The position numbers and the translations under genes are program-made. Shown here piece after piece: positions 26,607 through 35,409 of a DNA stretch of 64,000 bases (positions are counted from its first letter, which is position 1; every line of letters begins with the position of its first letter). The stretch covers positions 248,001-312,000 of the forward strand of contig NZ_JAENII010000001.1 of assembly GCF_016595525.1 (NCBI RefSeq), in the 5' to 3' direction. A model generated the notes under the pieces. The model did no database searches. It was given only the letters and a program-made list of their open reading frames with translations, and was not told the origin of the DNA. This DNA comes from Haloferula rosea. Its GTDB lineage: Bacteria; Verrucomicrobiota; Verrucomicrobiia; Verrucomicrobiales; Akkermansiaceae.

Positions 26607-27580
26607 AACTGAACCACACCGTTCTGATGGCGCTGCTTCCAGCGTGCCTATCCAGCGCCCAGGCCGACGAGAAGTCCTACGGCACCGCCACCCTTACCCA
26701 CTCGGCCCTGACTGGAATTGGCGCCGAGAAGGACGTCTCTCGTCGTGATCCCAGCGACATCATCAAAGTCGGAGATCTCTACTACGTCTGGTACTCGAGA
26801 GGTCCGGTCAAGACGGGCTACAACGCCACGGTGTGGTATGCGACATCGCCCGACGGGGTGAACTGGACGGAGAAAGGTGAGGCCGTTGGCAAGAACCCGA
26901 AAGCCGGCACCTGGGATGAAGCGAGTGTCTTCACGCCGAACATTCTCGTCGCCGAAGGGAAATACTGGTTGTTCTACACGGGGATCTCGAAGCACATGAA
27001 GGTAAGACCCGACTCGAAGATCGGCCTTGCCGTATCGGACTCGCCGGATGGTCCCTGGACGCGTTCGCCGGACAATCCGGTGCTCAAGAACAGCGACAAC
27101 GAATCCGACTTCGACAGCCATCTCGTTGACGATTCCTGCCTGCTGGTTCGCGACGGAAAATACTGGTTCTACTACAAAGGCCGTCAATTGGGGAAGAGCG
27201 CGAGTCAGACCCAGATGGGCCTTGCCATCGCGGAGAAACCGGGTGGCCCCTATGTCAAACATAAGGACAATCCGGTCATCCCCGGGAACCACGAGGTGGT
27301 CGTCTGGCCGCAGGGAACGGGCGTGGCCGCCATGATCGGCAAGGTCGGCCCCAAGGACCTCGTCCGCACCATTCAGTATGCCGAGGACGGCGTGATCTTC
27401 AGCAAGACGCATGACCTTTCCGAGGAGGCTTTCGCCGGAGGAACCTACCGTCCCGAGGCATTCACGGACAGCGGCAAGGGTGAAGCACCCACTTGGGGTG
27501 TTGAAATCGGCAAGGCCGGAAAACTTCTGTGCATCCAGCGCTTCGATATCGAGTGGTTGGACTCCAGTGAAAGCAAGTAG
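26603..27580 (+). CDS. GH117-type alpha-1,3-anhydrogalactosidase-like enzyme (copy 1)
   Basis: This 325-aa protein has a signal peptide (about 1-21, ending SSAQA). It shows the five-bladed propeller pattern of GH117: RRDPSDIIKVGDLYYVWYS (general-base Asp), VFTPNILVAEGKYWLFYTG, SDFDSHLVDDSCLLV with the second Asp, and NHEVVVWPQG, in which the His-Glu pair matches the acid and substrate-binding residues of agar-specific GH117. Known GH117 members cut alpha-1,3-linked 3,6-anhydro-L-galactose from neoagaro-oligosaccharides. Its ATG overlaps the stop of sulfatase 6 (ATGA), so translation is coupled. A paralogue lies at 36991-37965. The family call comes from remembered family motifs and is fairly strong; the exact substrate is not proved. 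Confidence 0.78.
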   Translation: MKLNHTVLMALLPACLSSAQADEKSYGTATLTHSALTGIGAEKDVSRRDPSDIIKVGDLYYVWYSRGPVKTGYNATVWYATSPDGVNWTEKGEAVGKNPKAGTWDEASVFTPNILVAEGKYWLFYTGISKHMKVRPDSKIGLAVSDSPDGPWTRSPDNPVLKNSDNESDFDSHLVDDSCLLVRDGKYWFYYKGRQLGKSASQTQMGLAIAEKPGGPYVKHKDNPVIPGNHEVVVWPQGTGVAAMIGKVGPKDLVRTIQYAEDGVIFSKTHDLSEEAFAGGTYRPEAFTDSGKGEAPTWGVEIGKAGKLLCIQRFDIEWLDSSESK

Positions 27581-27736
27581 GCCCCTCAATGCAGGGCCGA
27601 TGCTGGTCGGCGGTGCCACCAGTAATCCAGGTCTCCTGAAGAACCCGACCTCGGCAGCGCAGTGAACACCGGCGCGGCACGAGCTTGCATCAGACTTGAG
27701 AGCCAAGTCATGCGAGATCGGGCGGACAGATTACGT

Positions 27737-30700
27737 ATGAAAATCACGAGCATGAGAACTCAGCGAAAAGAGATACCACTCAAGAATGACCTTCTCCTTC
27801 CTCCCTTACCGGGGGTGTCCCGTCGACGCTTTCTGGTAGCTGCCGGGAGCTTCGCCGCGGGCCTTGCTTCATCCGGCAAGCTGATGGCTGCAGGCAACCG
27901 GGAATCCTACTCCGCGCTGTTGAAATCGGAGTCCACCCTTCGTGGCTATTGGCGCTTAGACGGAGACCTCGTGGATGTGCTTGGCAAGTCGAAGGCCCAA
28001 GCGAGTGGGGCGACTTCCTTTGTTGACGGAGCGATCGACGGCAAGGCGATCAGCCTTGAGCCGAACGAACCCATCCTGGTTCCCGGTGCCGACAAGCTCA
28101 AGGGTCGGTCCACGACCCTGGAGCTTTTCTTCCGGGTCGATGTCAAGCCGAGTGGTGAGGGCAATCCGGTGATCATCGCGCAAAGCAACGGCAAGCAGGC
28201 GCTTTTCGTGATTGGTGTGAAGAGCGACCTGTCCGCGCTTCTCTATCAGAATGTGAACGGCATGGTGGTCACCGAGATCAACCTGCCGACCGACCAGCCG
28301 ATCGAAGTGGGTCGCTGGTATCACTTTGCGCTGACCAGTTTTGATCTCGACGTGCGTGCTTACGTCGATGGCTACGAGTGCAGTCTCGTGGGCGGTGCGT
28401 ATGAATACACCCGCCGGGGTCCGAAGAGGACGACCATGATGCTGGGCAGTACGCCGGTTCCCAATGGTTGGGGATCGACCCGACTGACGGTAGACGAAGT
28501 GGCCTGCTTTGCCCGTGGATTGACCCAGTCGGAGATTCAGGCTCACATCAAGGCGGGCGGATGGGAGAAGCGGCTTGCGGAAACCGGTGAGTTGGTTTCC
28601 AGAGTCAAAGCTGAGCGTGATGCGGTTCGGGAGCGGAAGGCTCGGGCGATCCTGAATGATCCGGGATTGACCGCGCACGGCAGCACCACGGTCTATGAAG
28701 GCGAACGTCTCGAGGCGATCAACTTCATCGTCGGGGGAATCGGTGCGGGAGGGATCCAGTTCAATGGCAAGGCCGAGCCGGCGATCTGGCAGATCGCCTG
28801 CAACTACAAGGAGCACCGCGTCGGTGAAAGCTTCCTCGGGATCCGGGCGCAAGAGGAGGGCGGCAAGCCGGTCGTCCGGGCGTTGCAGACGGAGGCGGTC
28901 GGTCCGTTCGAGGCGATGAAGTCGCTCAAGTTCGAGGGCGAGTATCCTTTTGCCCGCTATCGCTTCGAGGAGCCTGCGTTGCCGGTTGAGGTGGAAATGG
29001 AAGTCTTCAATCCCTTCATCCCGATGGACTTGAAGGCCTGTGCGATTCCCTGCGCGGTCTATTCGGTCACGGTGAGGAACCCATCGTCGGGGCCGGTGAC
29101 GGTTGATGTGCTTTCGGCGCAGAAGAACGCCCTCGGATTCAACGAAGGGAATGGTGTTGCGAAGTATGGGAAGAATCAGAATGAGTCGGTGAAGCGGGGC
29201 GAAACGACGCTCGTCCATATGACCCGGGCGGGCAACGACAGTGCCGACATGGTTCTGATGACGAATGCCCCCGGGGCGACGGCCGCGACCGATTGGGGCA
29301 CGACCGACGTCCTGCATCGTGCGGTCGATGTGGCTCGCAAGTTGCAGGGTCCCAAGAAGACCAAGCCATCCGCGGACGGGAAGTCGGTGAACGGCGCCTT
29401 GCTCGCGCCGCTGGAGCTGGCCCCGGGAGAATCGAAATCCGTCACCTTCGTGCTGACCTGGTATTTCAAGAATGGAAAGCACGGCTCTGGCAAGGGGATG
29501 CCGACGACCGAAGGAGAGAGAGCGAACAGTGTCGGCTGGTCCGGGCAGGGTCAGAACTACACCAACTGGTGGCCCAGCGGGATGGCGGTTGCGGAGTATC
29601 TCGAGGAGAACCTCACGGAGCTGACCAAGCGAACCCGGCTGTTCCACGACACCCTCTATGCTTCATCGCTGCCGGTTTGGCTGATCGACCGGATGAGTTC
29701 GCAGCTGGCGGTCCTGCGCAGTCAGACCTTCTGGTGGGCCAAGAACGGCTACCTCGGCATGTGGGAAGGCTGCAATGAAGACGCGGGTTGCTGTGGTGGC
29801 AACTGCACCCACGTCTACCACTACGCTCAGGCTCATGCTCGGCTCTTGCCCGAGATGGGGCGCCTGATGCGTGAGCAGGATTACGAGAGACAGACGCCGA
29901 AAGGGCTGACGCCCTATCGCCACACCAATAAGCATGGCGCTGCCGATGGCTTTTACGGGACGATCCTGAACACCTACCGCGAGCATCTCTGCTCGAAGGA
30001 CGAAGGCTGGTTGAAGTCGCAATGGCCGAAGGTGAAGAAGGGCATGGATTGGAGTATCGGCTACTGGAATCCGAGTCGTGACGGCTTCATGGAGACCACC
30101 CAGCACAACACCCTGGATGGCGACTTCCAAGGTTGCTCGTCGTGGATCGGCAGCATGTATCTGGCCGCGCTTGAGGCGGCTGCGAGGATGGCGGACATCG
30201 TCGGCGATAGCCGTTCCGCCGCTGAATATCGGAAGATCCGTGAGTCGGGCATGAAACTTCAGAACGAGCGCCTCTGGAATGGGGAATACTACATTCAGGA
30301 GCAGGGCAAGAAACGGAGCCAGGACTATCTCGACGGCTGCCACATCGACCAGATTCTCGGCGAGTGGTGGGCGGATCAACTCGAAATCGATCGGTGTTAC
30401 CCCGCGGAACGCTCCCGCAAGGCGATGGAGTCGCTGTTGAAATACAACTTCCTCACCGATTTCCACGGTCACTCGCTCAAGCCGCGTCAGTACTGCGAGG
30501 TCACCGACGGTGGCATGAAGATGATCACCTGGCCGAAGGGGCCTCAGCCGATTCCCGGTATGAAGTACGGCGATGAGGTGATGACTGGGTTCGAGTATGG
30601 AGCTGCGGTGACGATGATCCAGAACGGCCTGATCAAGGAGGGCTTGATGGTCATCAAGATCATCTTTGATCGCTACAATGGCCGACTGCGAACCGAGGGA

Positions 30701-31168
30701 GTTTCCAAAGTCAGGAACGGGCCTTGGGGTTACTCGGGAAATCCGTTCGGTGACGACGAATGCGGCAAGTTCTACGGGCGTTCTTTGAGTGTTTGGTCCG
30801 CGCTCCTGGCCCTGCAGGGATTCAGCTACGATGGTCCGCGGGGTCACATCGCGTTCCGTCCGGTCCTCACGCCGGAGGATCACAAGAGCTTCTTCACCGT
30901 GGCCGAGGGCTACGGCCTCTACTCGCAGAAACTGAGTCCCAACCAGTTGGATGCTTCGTTGAAGCTCGCAGAGGGTGAGGTCCATCTGAGTCAGTTGACC
31001 GTCAGGCCAGGAGAAGGCCAACAGGCCAGGTCGGCGCGGGTGACCCTGGGCGATCAAACCGTGTCGGCCAAGCTCGACAGTGCAGGGCAGGACCTGCGCC
31101 TCAGCTTCCAGAGCCCAGTCATTCTCAAGGCCGGTGAGCAGCTGGAGGTCCAAGTCGCAATCGCCTAG
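27737..31168 (+). CDS. GH116-family glycoside hydrolase with N-terminal LamG domain, Tat-exported
   Basis: This protein of about 1143 aa has a twin-arginine signal (SRRRFLVAAGSFAAGLASSG). A LamG/concanavalin-like domain follows (about 60-280; LRGYWRLDGDLVD, GRWYHFALTSF, TRLTVDEVACFARGL). Then come the GH116 N-terminal domain (about 320-620; NFIVGGIGAGGIQFNGKAEP) and the catalytic domain to the end (WEGCNEDAGCCGGNCTHVY, QHNTLDGDFQG, DGCHIDQILGEWW). The Asp in NTLD is the likely acid/base. The first GH116 gene lacks the LamG domain. The lectin-like domain may tether the enzyme to polysaccharide or cell wall. The frame is open to GTG 27662; ATG 27710 and 27752 are alternatives. It follows the GH117 gene by about 150 bp. 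Confidence 0.83.
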   Translation: MKITSMRTQRKEIPLKNDLLLPPLPGVSRRRFLVAAGSFAAGLASSGKLMAAGNRESYSALLKSESTLRGYWRLDGDLVDVLGKSKAQASGATSFVDGAIDGKAISLEPNEPILVPGADKLKGRSTTLELFFRVDVKPSGEGNPVIIAQSNGKQALFVIGVKSDLSALLYQNVNGMVVTEINLPTDQPIEVGRWYHFALTSFDLDVRAYVDGYECSLVGGAYEYTRRGPKRTTMMLGSTPVPNGWGSTRLTVDEVACFARGLTQSEIQAHIKAGGWEKRLAETGELVSRVKAERDAVRERKARAILNDPGLTAHGSTTVYEGERLEAINFIVGGIGAGGIQFNGKAEPAIWQIACNYKEHRVGESFLGIRAQEEGGKPVVRALQTEAVGPFEAMKSLKFEGEYPFARYRFEEPALPVEVEMEVFNPFIPMDLKACAIPCAVYSVTVRNPSSGPVTVDVLSAQKNALGFNEGNGVAKYGKNQNESVKRGETTLVHMTRAGNDSADMVLMTNAPGATAATDWGTTDVLHRAVDVARKLQGPKKTKPSADGKSVNGALLAPLELAPGESKSVTFVLTWYFKNGKHGSGKGMPTTEGERANSVGWSGQGQNYTNWWPSGMAVAEYLEENLTELTKRTRLFHDTLYASSLPVWLIDRMSSQLAVLRSQTFWWAKNGYLGMWEGCNEDAGCCGGNCTHVYHYAQAHARLLPEMGRLMREQDYERQTPKGLTPYRHTNKHGAADGFYGTILNTYREHLCSKDEGWLKSQWPKVKKGMDWSIGYWNPSRDGFMETTQHNTLDGDFQGCSSWIGSMYLAALEAAARMADIVGDSRSAAEYRKIRESGMKLQNERLWNGEYYIQEQGKKRSQDYLDGCHIDQILGEWWADQLEIDRCYPAERSRKAMESLLKYNFLTDFHGHSLKPRQYCEVTDGGMKMITWPKGPQPIPGMKYGDEVMTGFEYGAAVTMIQNGLIKEGLMVIKIIFDRYNGRLRTEGVSKVRNGPWGYSGNPFGDDECGKFYGRSLSVWSALLALQGFSYDGPRGHIAFRPVLTPEDHKSFFTVAEGYGLYSQKLSPNQLDASLKLAEGEVHLSQLTVRPGEGQQARSARVTLGDQTVSAKLDSAGQDLRLSFQSPVILKAGEQLEVQVAIA

Positions 31169-31197
31169 TTCCCGAAATCATCAGCCCTATTTCCATC

Positions 31198-32262
31198 ATG
31201 AGATTACGAATCCCTTGGCGACCTGTTGTCGGCTCCCTTTGGCTCTCCGCGCTCGGCCTGAGTGCAGGCCAGGATCAACATCCGCTGGACGGAGGGAAGG
31301 GGGAGCGATCGTGGGCGGATCGTCTTGAATATGTAGGGATTGCCGTCGAGGAGCCGGACTACCACGTTTGGGGCTCCTCACCCGTCATCGGTCCGGAAGG
31401 CAAGACCCACTTGTTTGTGGCGCGCTGGCCGATCTCGTCAGGCTTCGGCGGGTGGCTCACGCATTGTGAGATTGCCCGCTACCTTGGCGAGAAACCCGAG
31501 GGTCCATTCGAATTCAAGGAGGTGGTGGCCAAAGGGTCGGGCAAGGAGACATGGGATCACCAGTCGCCTCACAACCCGAACGTTCAGAAGATCGGTGACC
31601 GATACGTGCTGAGTTTCATCGCCAATGCCGGTGGAACCAAGAAGCAGCAGGTGGCGTCGCAACGCATCGGGATGATGGTCGCGGATCATCCGTCGGGTCC
31701 GTGGAAGAAACTTGGTGAGGATGGTTTGGTTCTTGCCCCTCCCAACGACCCGGAAGTCTGGAGTCATCAGTCAACGGTTGGCGTGAACAATCCTGCGCTC
31801 TTCGCTCATCCCGATGGACGAGTCTTCTTGTATTACAAGGCGATGAAGGAAGGTGATGTCCGGCGCATGGGGGTCGCCATCGCGGACCAGATCGAGGGGC
31901 CGTATGTGTTTCACAAGAAGCCCCTCACCAGCAATCAGACCGAGATCGAGGATGGCTACGCGTTCTTCGAGAACGACAGGGTCTTCCTGCTCACCACCCA
32001 CAATATCGCGGGAACCGGGTATCTCTGGGAATCGAAGAACGGCCTCGACTTCGGAGATCCGACCTTGGGATTCGACACAATGGCGAGCTACCTGGGCAAG
32101 AAGGTTGTCAACGGAGCCAAGGTTCTGCGCGGAAAGAAGTTCGAACGTCCCCAGTTGCTGCTTCAAAACGGTCATCCAAGCCATCTGTTCGTCGCTTCCG
32201 GCGCGAACTGGAATGGCGGCAAGGGTTCCTATTCGTGTGTGCTTAGGGTTCGTGAGCCCTAG
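31198..32262 (+). CDS. exported five-bladed beta-propeller glycosidase-like protein
   Basis: This 354-aa protein has a signal peptide (about 1-25). Repeated blades are visible: VWGSSPVIGPEGKTHLFVAR, SPHNPNVQKIGDRYVLSFIA, VNNPALFAHPDGRVFLYYK and IEDGYAFFENDRVFLLTTHN. This is the GH43/GH32/GH117-type propeller layout. The acidic residues do not line up clearly with the catalytic triad of GH43 or with the GH117 HE pair, so I cannot name the family. It starts 29 bp after the LamG-GH116 gene and probably belongs to that transcript. An exo-acting glycosidase on a sulfated sugar is plausible; a non-catalytic sugar binder is the alternative. Confidence 0.6.
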   Translation: MRLRIPWRPVVGSLWLSALGLSAGQDQHPLDGGKGERSWADRLEYVGIAVEEPDYHVWGSSPVIGPEGKTHLFVARWPISSGFGGWLTHCEIARYLGEKPEGPFEFKEVVAKGSGKETWDHQSPHNPNVQKIGDRYVLSFIANAGGTKKQQVASQRIGMMVADHPSGPWKKLGEDGLVLAPPNDPEVWSHQSTVGVNNPALFAHPDGRVFLYYKAMKEGDVRRMGVAIADQIEGPYVFHKKPLTSNQTEIEDGYAFFENDRVFLLTTHNIAGTGYLWESKNGLDFGDPTLGFDTMASYLGKKVVNGAKVLRGKKFERPQLLLQNGHPSHLFVASGANWNGGKGSYSCVLRVREP

Positions 32263-32408
32263 CTCGAAACCTTGTAGAGAATAGGGTCGGTGCTGATATG
32301 GGTGACTGGAATGTGAAAGGGAATGACCAGCCGAAAAGTTCCTACCCGGGCAAGTGGAACACGCCGAATTGGAAAAGGCAGCCGGGCCGGAAGTAGGCTT
32401 GTAATGTG

Positions 32409-33827
32409 ATGAAATCAGAAAGCGCGATGAGAAGAATGTTGAAGAGAATCTTTTGCTGTCTGCTTGGGCTGGGACTCGTGCAATCGGGCTGGTCGAACGA
32501 GAGGCCCAATCTGGTGATCATCTTCACTGATGATCAGGGCTATGCCGACCTGAGTTGCTTCGGAGGGAAGCAAGTTTACACACCGAACATTGATCGGATG
32601 GCGAAGGAGGGCGCACGGCTGACCAGCTTTTACGTGGCGGCTCCACTGTGCACGCCCTCGCGTGCGGCGCTGATGACCGGTTGCTATCCGGCGCGCATCG
32701 ACATGGACATTCCCTCGTCGATCACAGTGAAGGGTGTGAGTGAGAAACCCTTTCCGGTCTGCCTGGCGGGCGACGGGCGAGGCTTGAATCCGAAGGAGCT
32801 GACGATCGCGGAAGTGGCGCAGTCGGCGGGCTACAAGACGGGCATGTTCGGCAAGTGGCACCTCGGTGATCAGCCGGAGTTTTTGCCGACCCGCCAGGGC
32901 TTCGAGGAATTCTTCGGCTTACCCTACAGCCACGACATCTTCCCGGGGCATCCGCGGAACAAGATTTTCAAGTTTCCGCCCTTGCCGCTGCTGGAGGGTG
33001 AGGAGGTCATCGAGATGAACCCGAATGCGAACCTGCTGACCCGTCGATTTACCGAGCGGGCGGTCGATTTCATCGAGCGGCACAAGGACGAACCCTTCTT
33101 CCTCTATCTGGCGCACCCGCTACCGCACGGGCCGCTCGCGGCTTCGCCCGAGATCAAGAAGGAGTATGCCAAGCAACTGAAGGCGAATGGTGCGGGTAAA
33201 CCGGGGATCTTTCCGGCCACGATTTATGAAATCGATTGGTCGGTGGGAGAGATTCTTAAGACGCTCAAGGAGCAGGGGGTCGACGAGAATACCATCGTGC
33301 TCTTCTCGACGGACAATGGTCCCGCCAAGGGCTCCGCGAAACCCTTGAGTGGGAAGAAGGGAAGCACGCTGGAAGGTGGTCAACGGGTGCCGACGGTGAT
33401 CCGCTGGCCTAAGGGAATCCCGGCGGGTGGCGATGTCGATGAAGTGCTGACGGCGATGGATGTGCTGCCGACCTTCGCGAAACTAAGCGGTGCGAAGCTT
33501 CCGGAAGATCTTGTCATCGATGGCAAGGACATGATGCCGACCGTCGCAAAGGGCGCCGAAAGTCCGCACGAGTATTTCTTTTACGCCCACTGGGGGGTGC
33601 TCGAGGGTGTGCGGTGGCAGTCTTGGAAGCTGCGCGTCATCGACGGCAAGGAGGCTCTCTACAATCTGGACAGGGATATCAGCGAGAAGAAGAACGTGGC
33701 AGCCAATCATCCCGAGATTGTCCAGCAGCTGAAGGCTGCCATGGGGGCTTTCGAGGATGAGATGACTGCCGGTGTCAGGCCTGCCGGTTCTGTCGAGAAT
33801 CCAGTCCCACTGACCAAGAAACCCTGA
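32409..33827 (+). CDS. S1-type sulfatase 7, paralogue of sulfatase 1
   Basis: This 472-aa enzyme has a signal peptide (RIFCCLLGLGLVQSGWS). It has TDDQGYADLSC, the formylglycine motif C-T-P-S-R near residue 81 (LCTPSRAALMTG), GKWHLGDQPEFLPTRQGF, FSTDNGPAKG and LEGGQRVPTVIRWPKG. The region EFFGLPYSHDI is shared with sulfatase 1, though this copy has an extra segment (about residues 95-125, SITVKGVSEKPFPVCLAGDG). GTG 32406 and ATG 32427/32436 are possible starts; no ribosome site decides. The stop is followed one base later by the start of sulfatase 8, so the pair is tightly linked. Confidence 0.86.
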   Translation: MKSESAMRRMLKRIFCCLLGLGLVQSGWSNERPNLVIIFTDDQGYADLSCFGGKQVYTPNIDRMAKEGARLTSFYVAAPLCTPSRAALMTGCYPARIDMDIPSSITVKGVSEKPFPVCLAGDGRGLNPKELTIAEVAQSAGYKTGMFGKWHLGDQPEFLPTRQGFEEFFGLPYSHDIFPGHPRNKIFKFPPLPLLEGEEVIEMNPNANLLTRRFTERAVDFIERHKDEPFFLYLAHPLPHGPLAASPEIKKEYAKQLKANGAGKPGIFPATIYEIDWSVGEILKTLKEQGVDENTIVLFSTDNGPAKGSAKPLSGKKGSTLEGGQRVPTVIRWPKGIPAGGDVDEVLTAMDVLPTFAKLSGAKLPEDLVIDGKDMMPTVAKGAESPHEYFFYAHWGVLEGVRWQSWKLRVIDGKEALYNLDRDISEKKNVAANHPEIVQQLKAAMGAFEDEMTAGVRPAGSVENPVPLTKKP

Positions 33828-33828
33828 G

Positions 33829-35235
33829 ATGAGATTCCTACTGCTTTTACTCCTTCTGCCGCTCGGCGTGGCAGCCACGAAACCCAACTTCATTGTCATT
33901 TTCACCGATGACCAGGGCTATCAGGACCTCGGGTGCTACGGCTCGCCGGACATCGACACGCCGCGTATCGACCAAATGGCGAAGGAAGGGATGCGGTTCA
34001 CCAGCTTCTACGCCCAGACCGTGTGTGGGCCGTCGCGTGCTGCGCTCATGACGGGCTGCTATCCACTGCGCCTGGCCCGGCAGGCCGATCCGGATTCGAT
34101 TCATCCCGAGCTGCACACGGATGAGGTTACGATTGCCGAGGTCCTGAAGAAGGAAGGCTATGCGACCGGTGCTTTCGGCAAGTGGGATCTCGCGGGGCAC
34201 AACCCGATGAAATACAAGCCGGAGTTGCTGCCGAAGCATCAGGGCTTCGATACCTACTTCGGCACTCCCAGCAGCAATGATCAGGTGGTGACCCTCATCC
34301 GCGGCACCGAGATGATCGAGAAGCGGGCGGACATGGCGACCCTGACCCGGCGCTACACCGACGAGGCCCTGTCATTCATCGAAGCGCACAAGGAGGGGCC
34401 GTTCTTCGTCTACCTGCCGCACACCATGCCGCACACCAAGCTGGCGGCTTCGAAGGACTTCAAGGGCAAGTCCAAGGGTGGGCTGTATGGTGATGTGATC
34501 GAGGAGCTGGATTTCAACGTCGGTCGCGTCCTCGATAAGGTGAAGGAGCTTGGTCTCGACGAGAACACCTACATCATCTTCACCAGCGACAACGGGCCGT
34601 GGTGGATCCGGAAGGACCATGGCGGACACGCCGAGCCACTGCGGGGGGCGAAAACGAGTTGCTGGGAAGGTGGGCTGCGCGTGCCCTGCATCATGTGGGC
34701 ACCCGGCAGGATTCCGGCAGGATCTGAGACTGATGCGGTGGCGGCGACGATTGATCTGATGCCAACGCTGGCGGACCTGGCCGGAACCGCTCCGCCTACC
34801 GACCGGGTGATCGATGGCATCAACATCTCGGATCTGATCCACGGGAAGACGACCACGCTGGAGCGCCCGTATTTCTACTACCAGCACGACTGTCTTCGTG
34901 CGGTGCGTTCGGGAAAGTGGAAGCTGATGCTGCCCCATACGGAACCGGTGAAAGCGAGCATCGCGACGAAATGGAAGAACCACATCAAGAAGAGCGACGC
35001 CATTCGGCTGAAGGAGCCGCAGCTCTATGATCTGAATACCGACATCGGTGAGACCCGAGATGTGGCAAAGGATCATCCGGAAGTCGTGGCGGAGCTGATG
35101 AAGCTCGCTCAGGAGGCCCGCGCTGACATCGGGGACCACAATGTGTTTGGGGAAAACGCCCGGTCGTTCGGGGCTCAACGGCGAACGCTTTCGAACGAGA
35201 GTCCACCGAGGAAGGCGACGAATCGGCTCAAATGA
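33829..35235 (+). CDS. S1-type sulfatase 8 (GKWDLA variant)
   Basis: This 468-aa enzyme has a very short signal peptide (MRFLLLLLLLPLGVAA). It has TDDQGYQDLGC, the formylglycine motif C-G-P-S-R near residue 66 (VCGPSRAALMTG), TSDNGPWWIRKDHGGHAEP and WEGGLRVPCIMWAPG. Where most sulfatases have GKWHLG this one reads GKWDLAGHN: the active-site His is Asp, with a new His four residues on. The start lies one base after the stop of sulfatase 7. The C-terminus (YYQHDCLRAVRSGKWKLMLP) is standard. The change may define a distinct substrate subfamily rather than loss of activity. Confidence 0.84.
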   Translation: MRFLLLLLLLPLGVAATKPNFIVIFTDDQGYQDLGCYGSPDIDTPRIDQMAKEGMRFTSFYAQTVCGPSRAALMTGCYPLRLARQADPDSIHPELHTDEVTIAEVLKKEGYATGAFGKWDLAGHNPMKYKPELLPKHQGFDTYFGTPSSNDQVVTLIRGTEMIEKRADMATLTRRYTDEALSFIEAHKEGPFFVYLPHTMPHTKLAASKDFKGKSKGGLYGDVIEELDFNVGRVLDKVKELGLDENTYIIFTSDNGPWWIRKDHGGHAEPLRGAKTSCWEGGLRVPCIMWAPGRIPAGSETDAVAATIDLMPTLADLAGTAPPTDRVIDGINISDLIHGKTTTLERPYFYYQHDCLRAVRSGKWKLMLPHTEPVKASIATKWKNHIKKSDAIRLKEPQLYDLNTDIGETRDVAKDHPEVVAELMKLAQEARADIGDHNVFGENARSFGAQRRTLSNESPPRKATNRLK

Positions 35236-35409
35236 GTTGGGGATTTTGCTCCGGATGCGACGCCTGCCGGCATCTTCCCTCGATTCAGTGGGGATCGGTT
35301 TCCGCTGATAGGTGCGAGTGCTTCGTGGGTTGGTCACGACCCCGGAGCCGCATCGCTCATCATGACACGACAAAATGAATTTCGAGTTAACAAGAATCCA
35401 AGAACGACG

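Noticed and set aside
27956-31153. Two long - strand frames (563 and 496 residues) opposite the LamG-GH116 gene
   Set aside because: The + strand carries clear Tat, LamG and GH116 motifs; the opposite frames show none.
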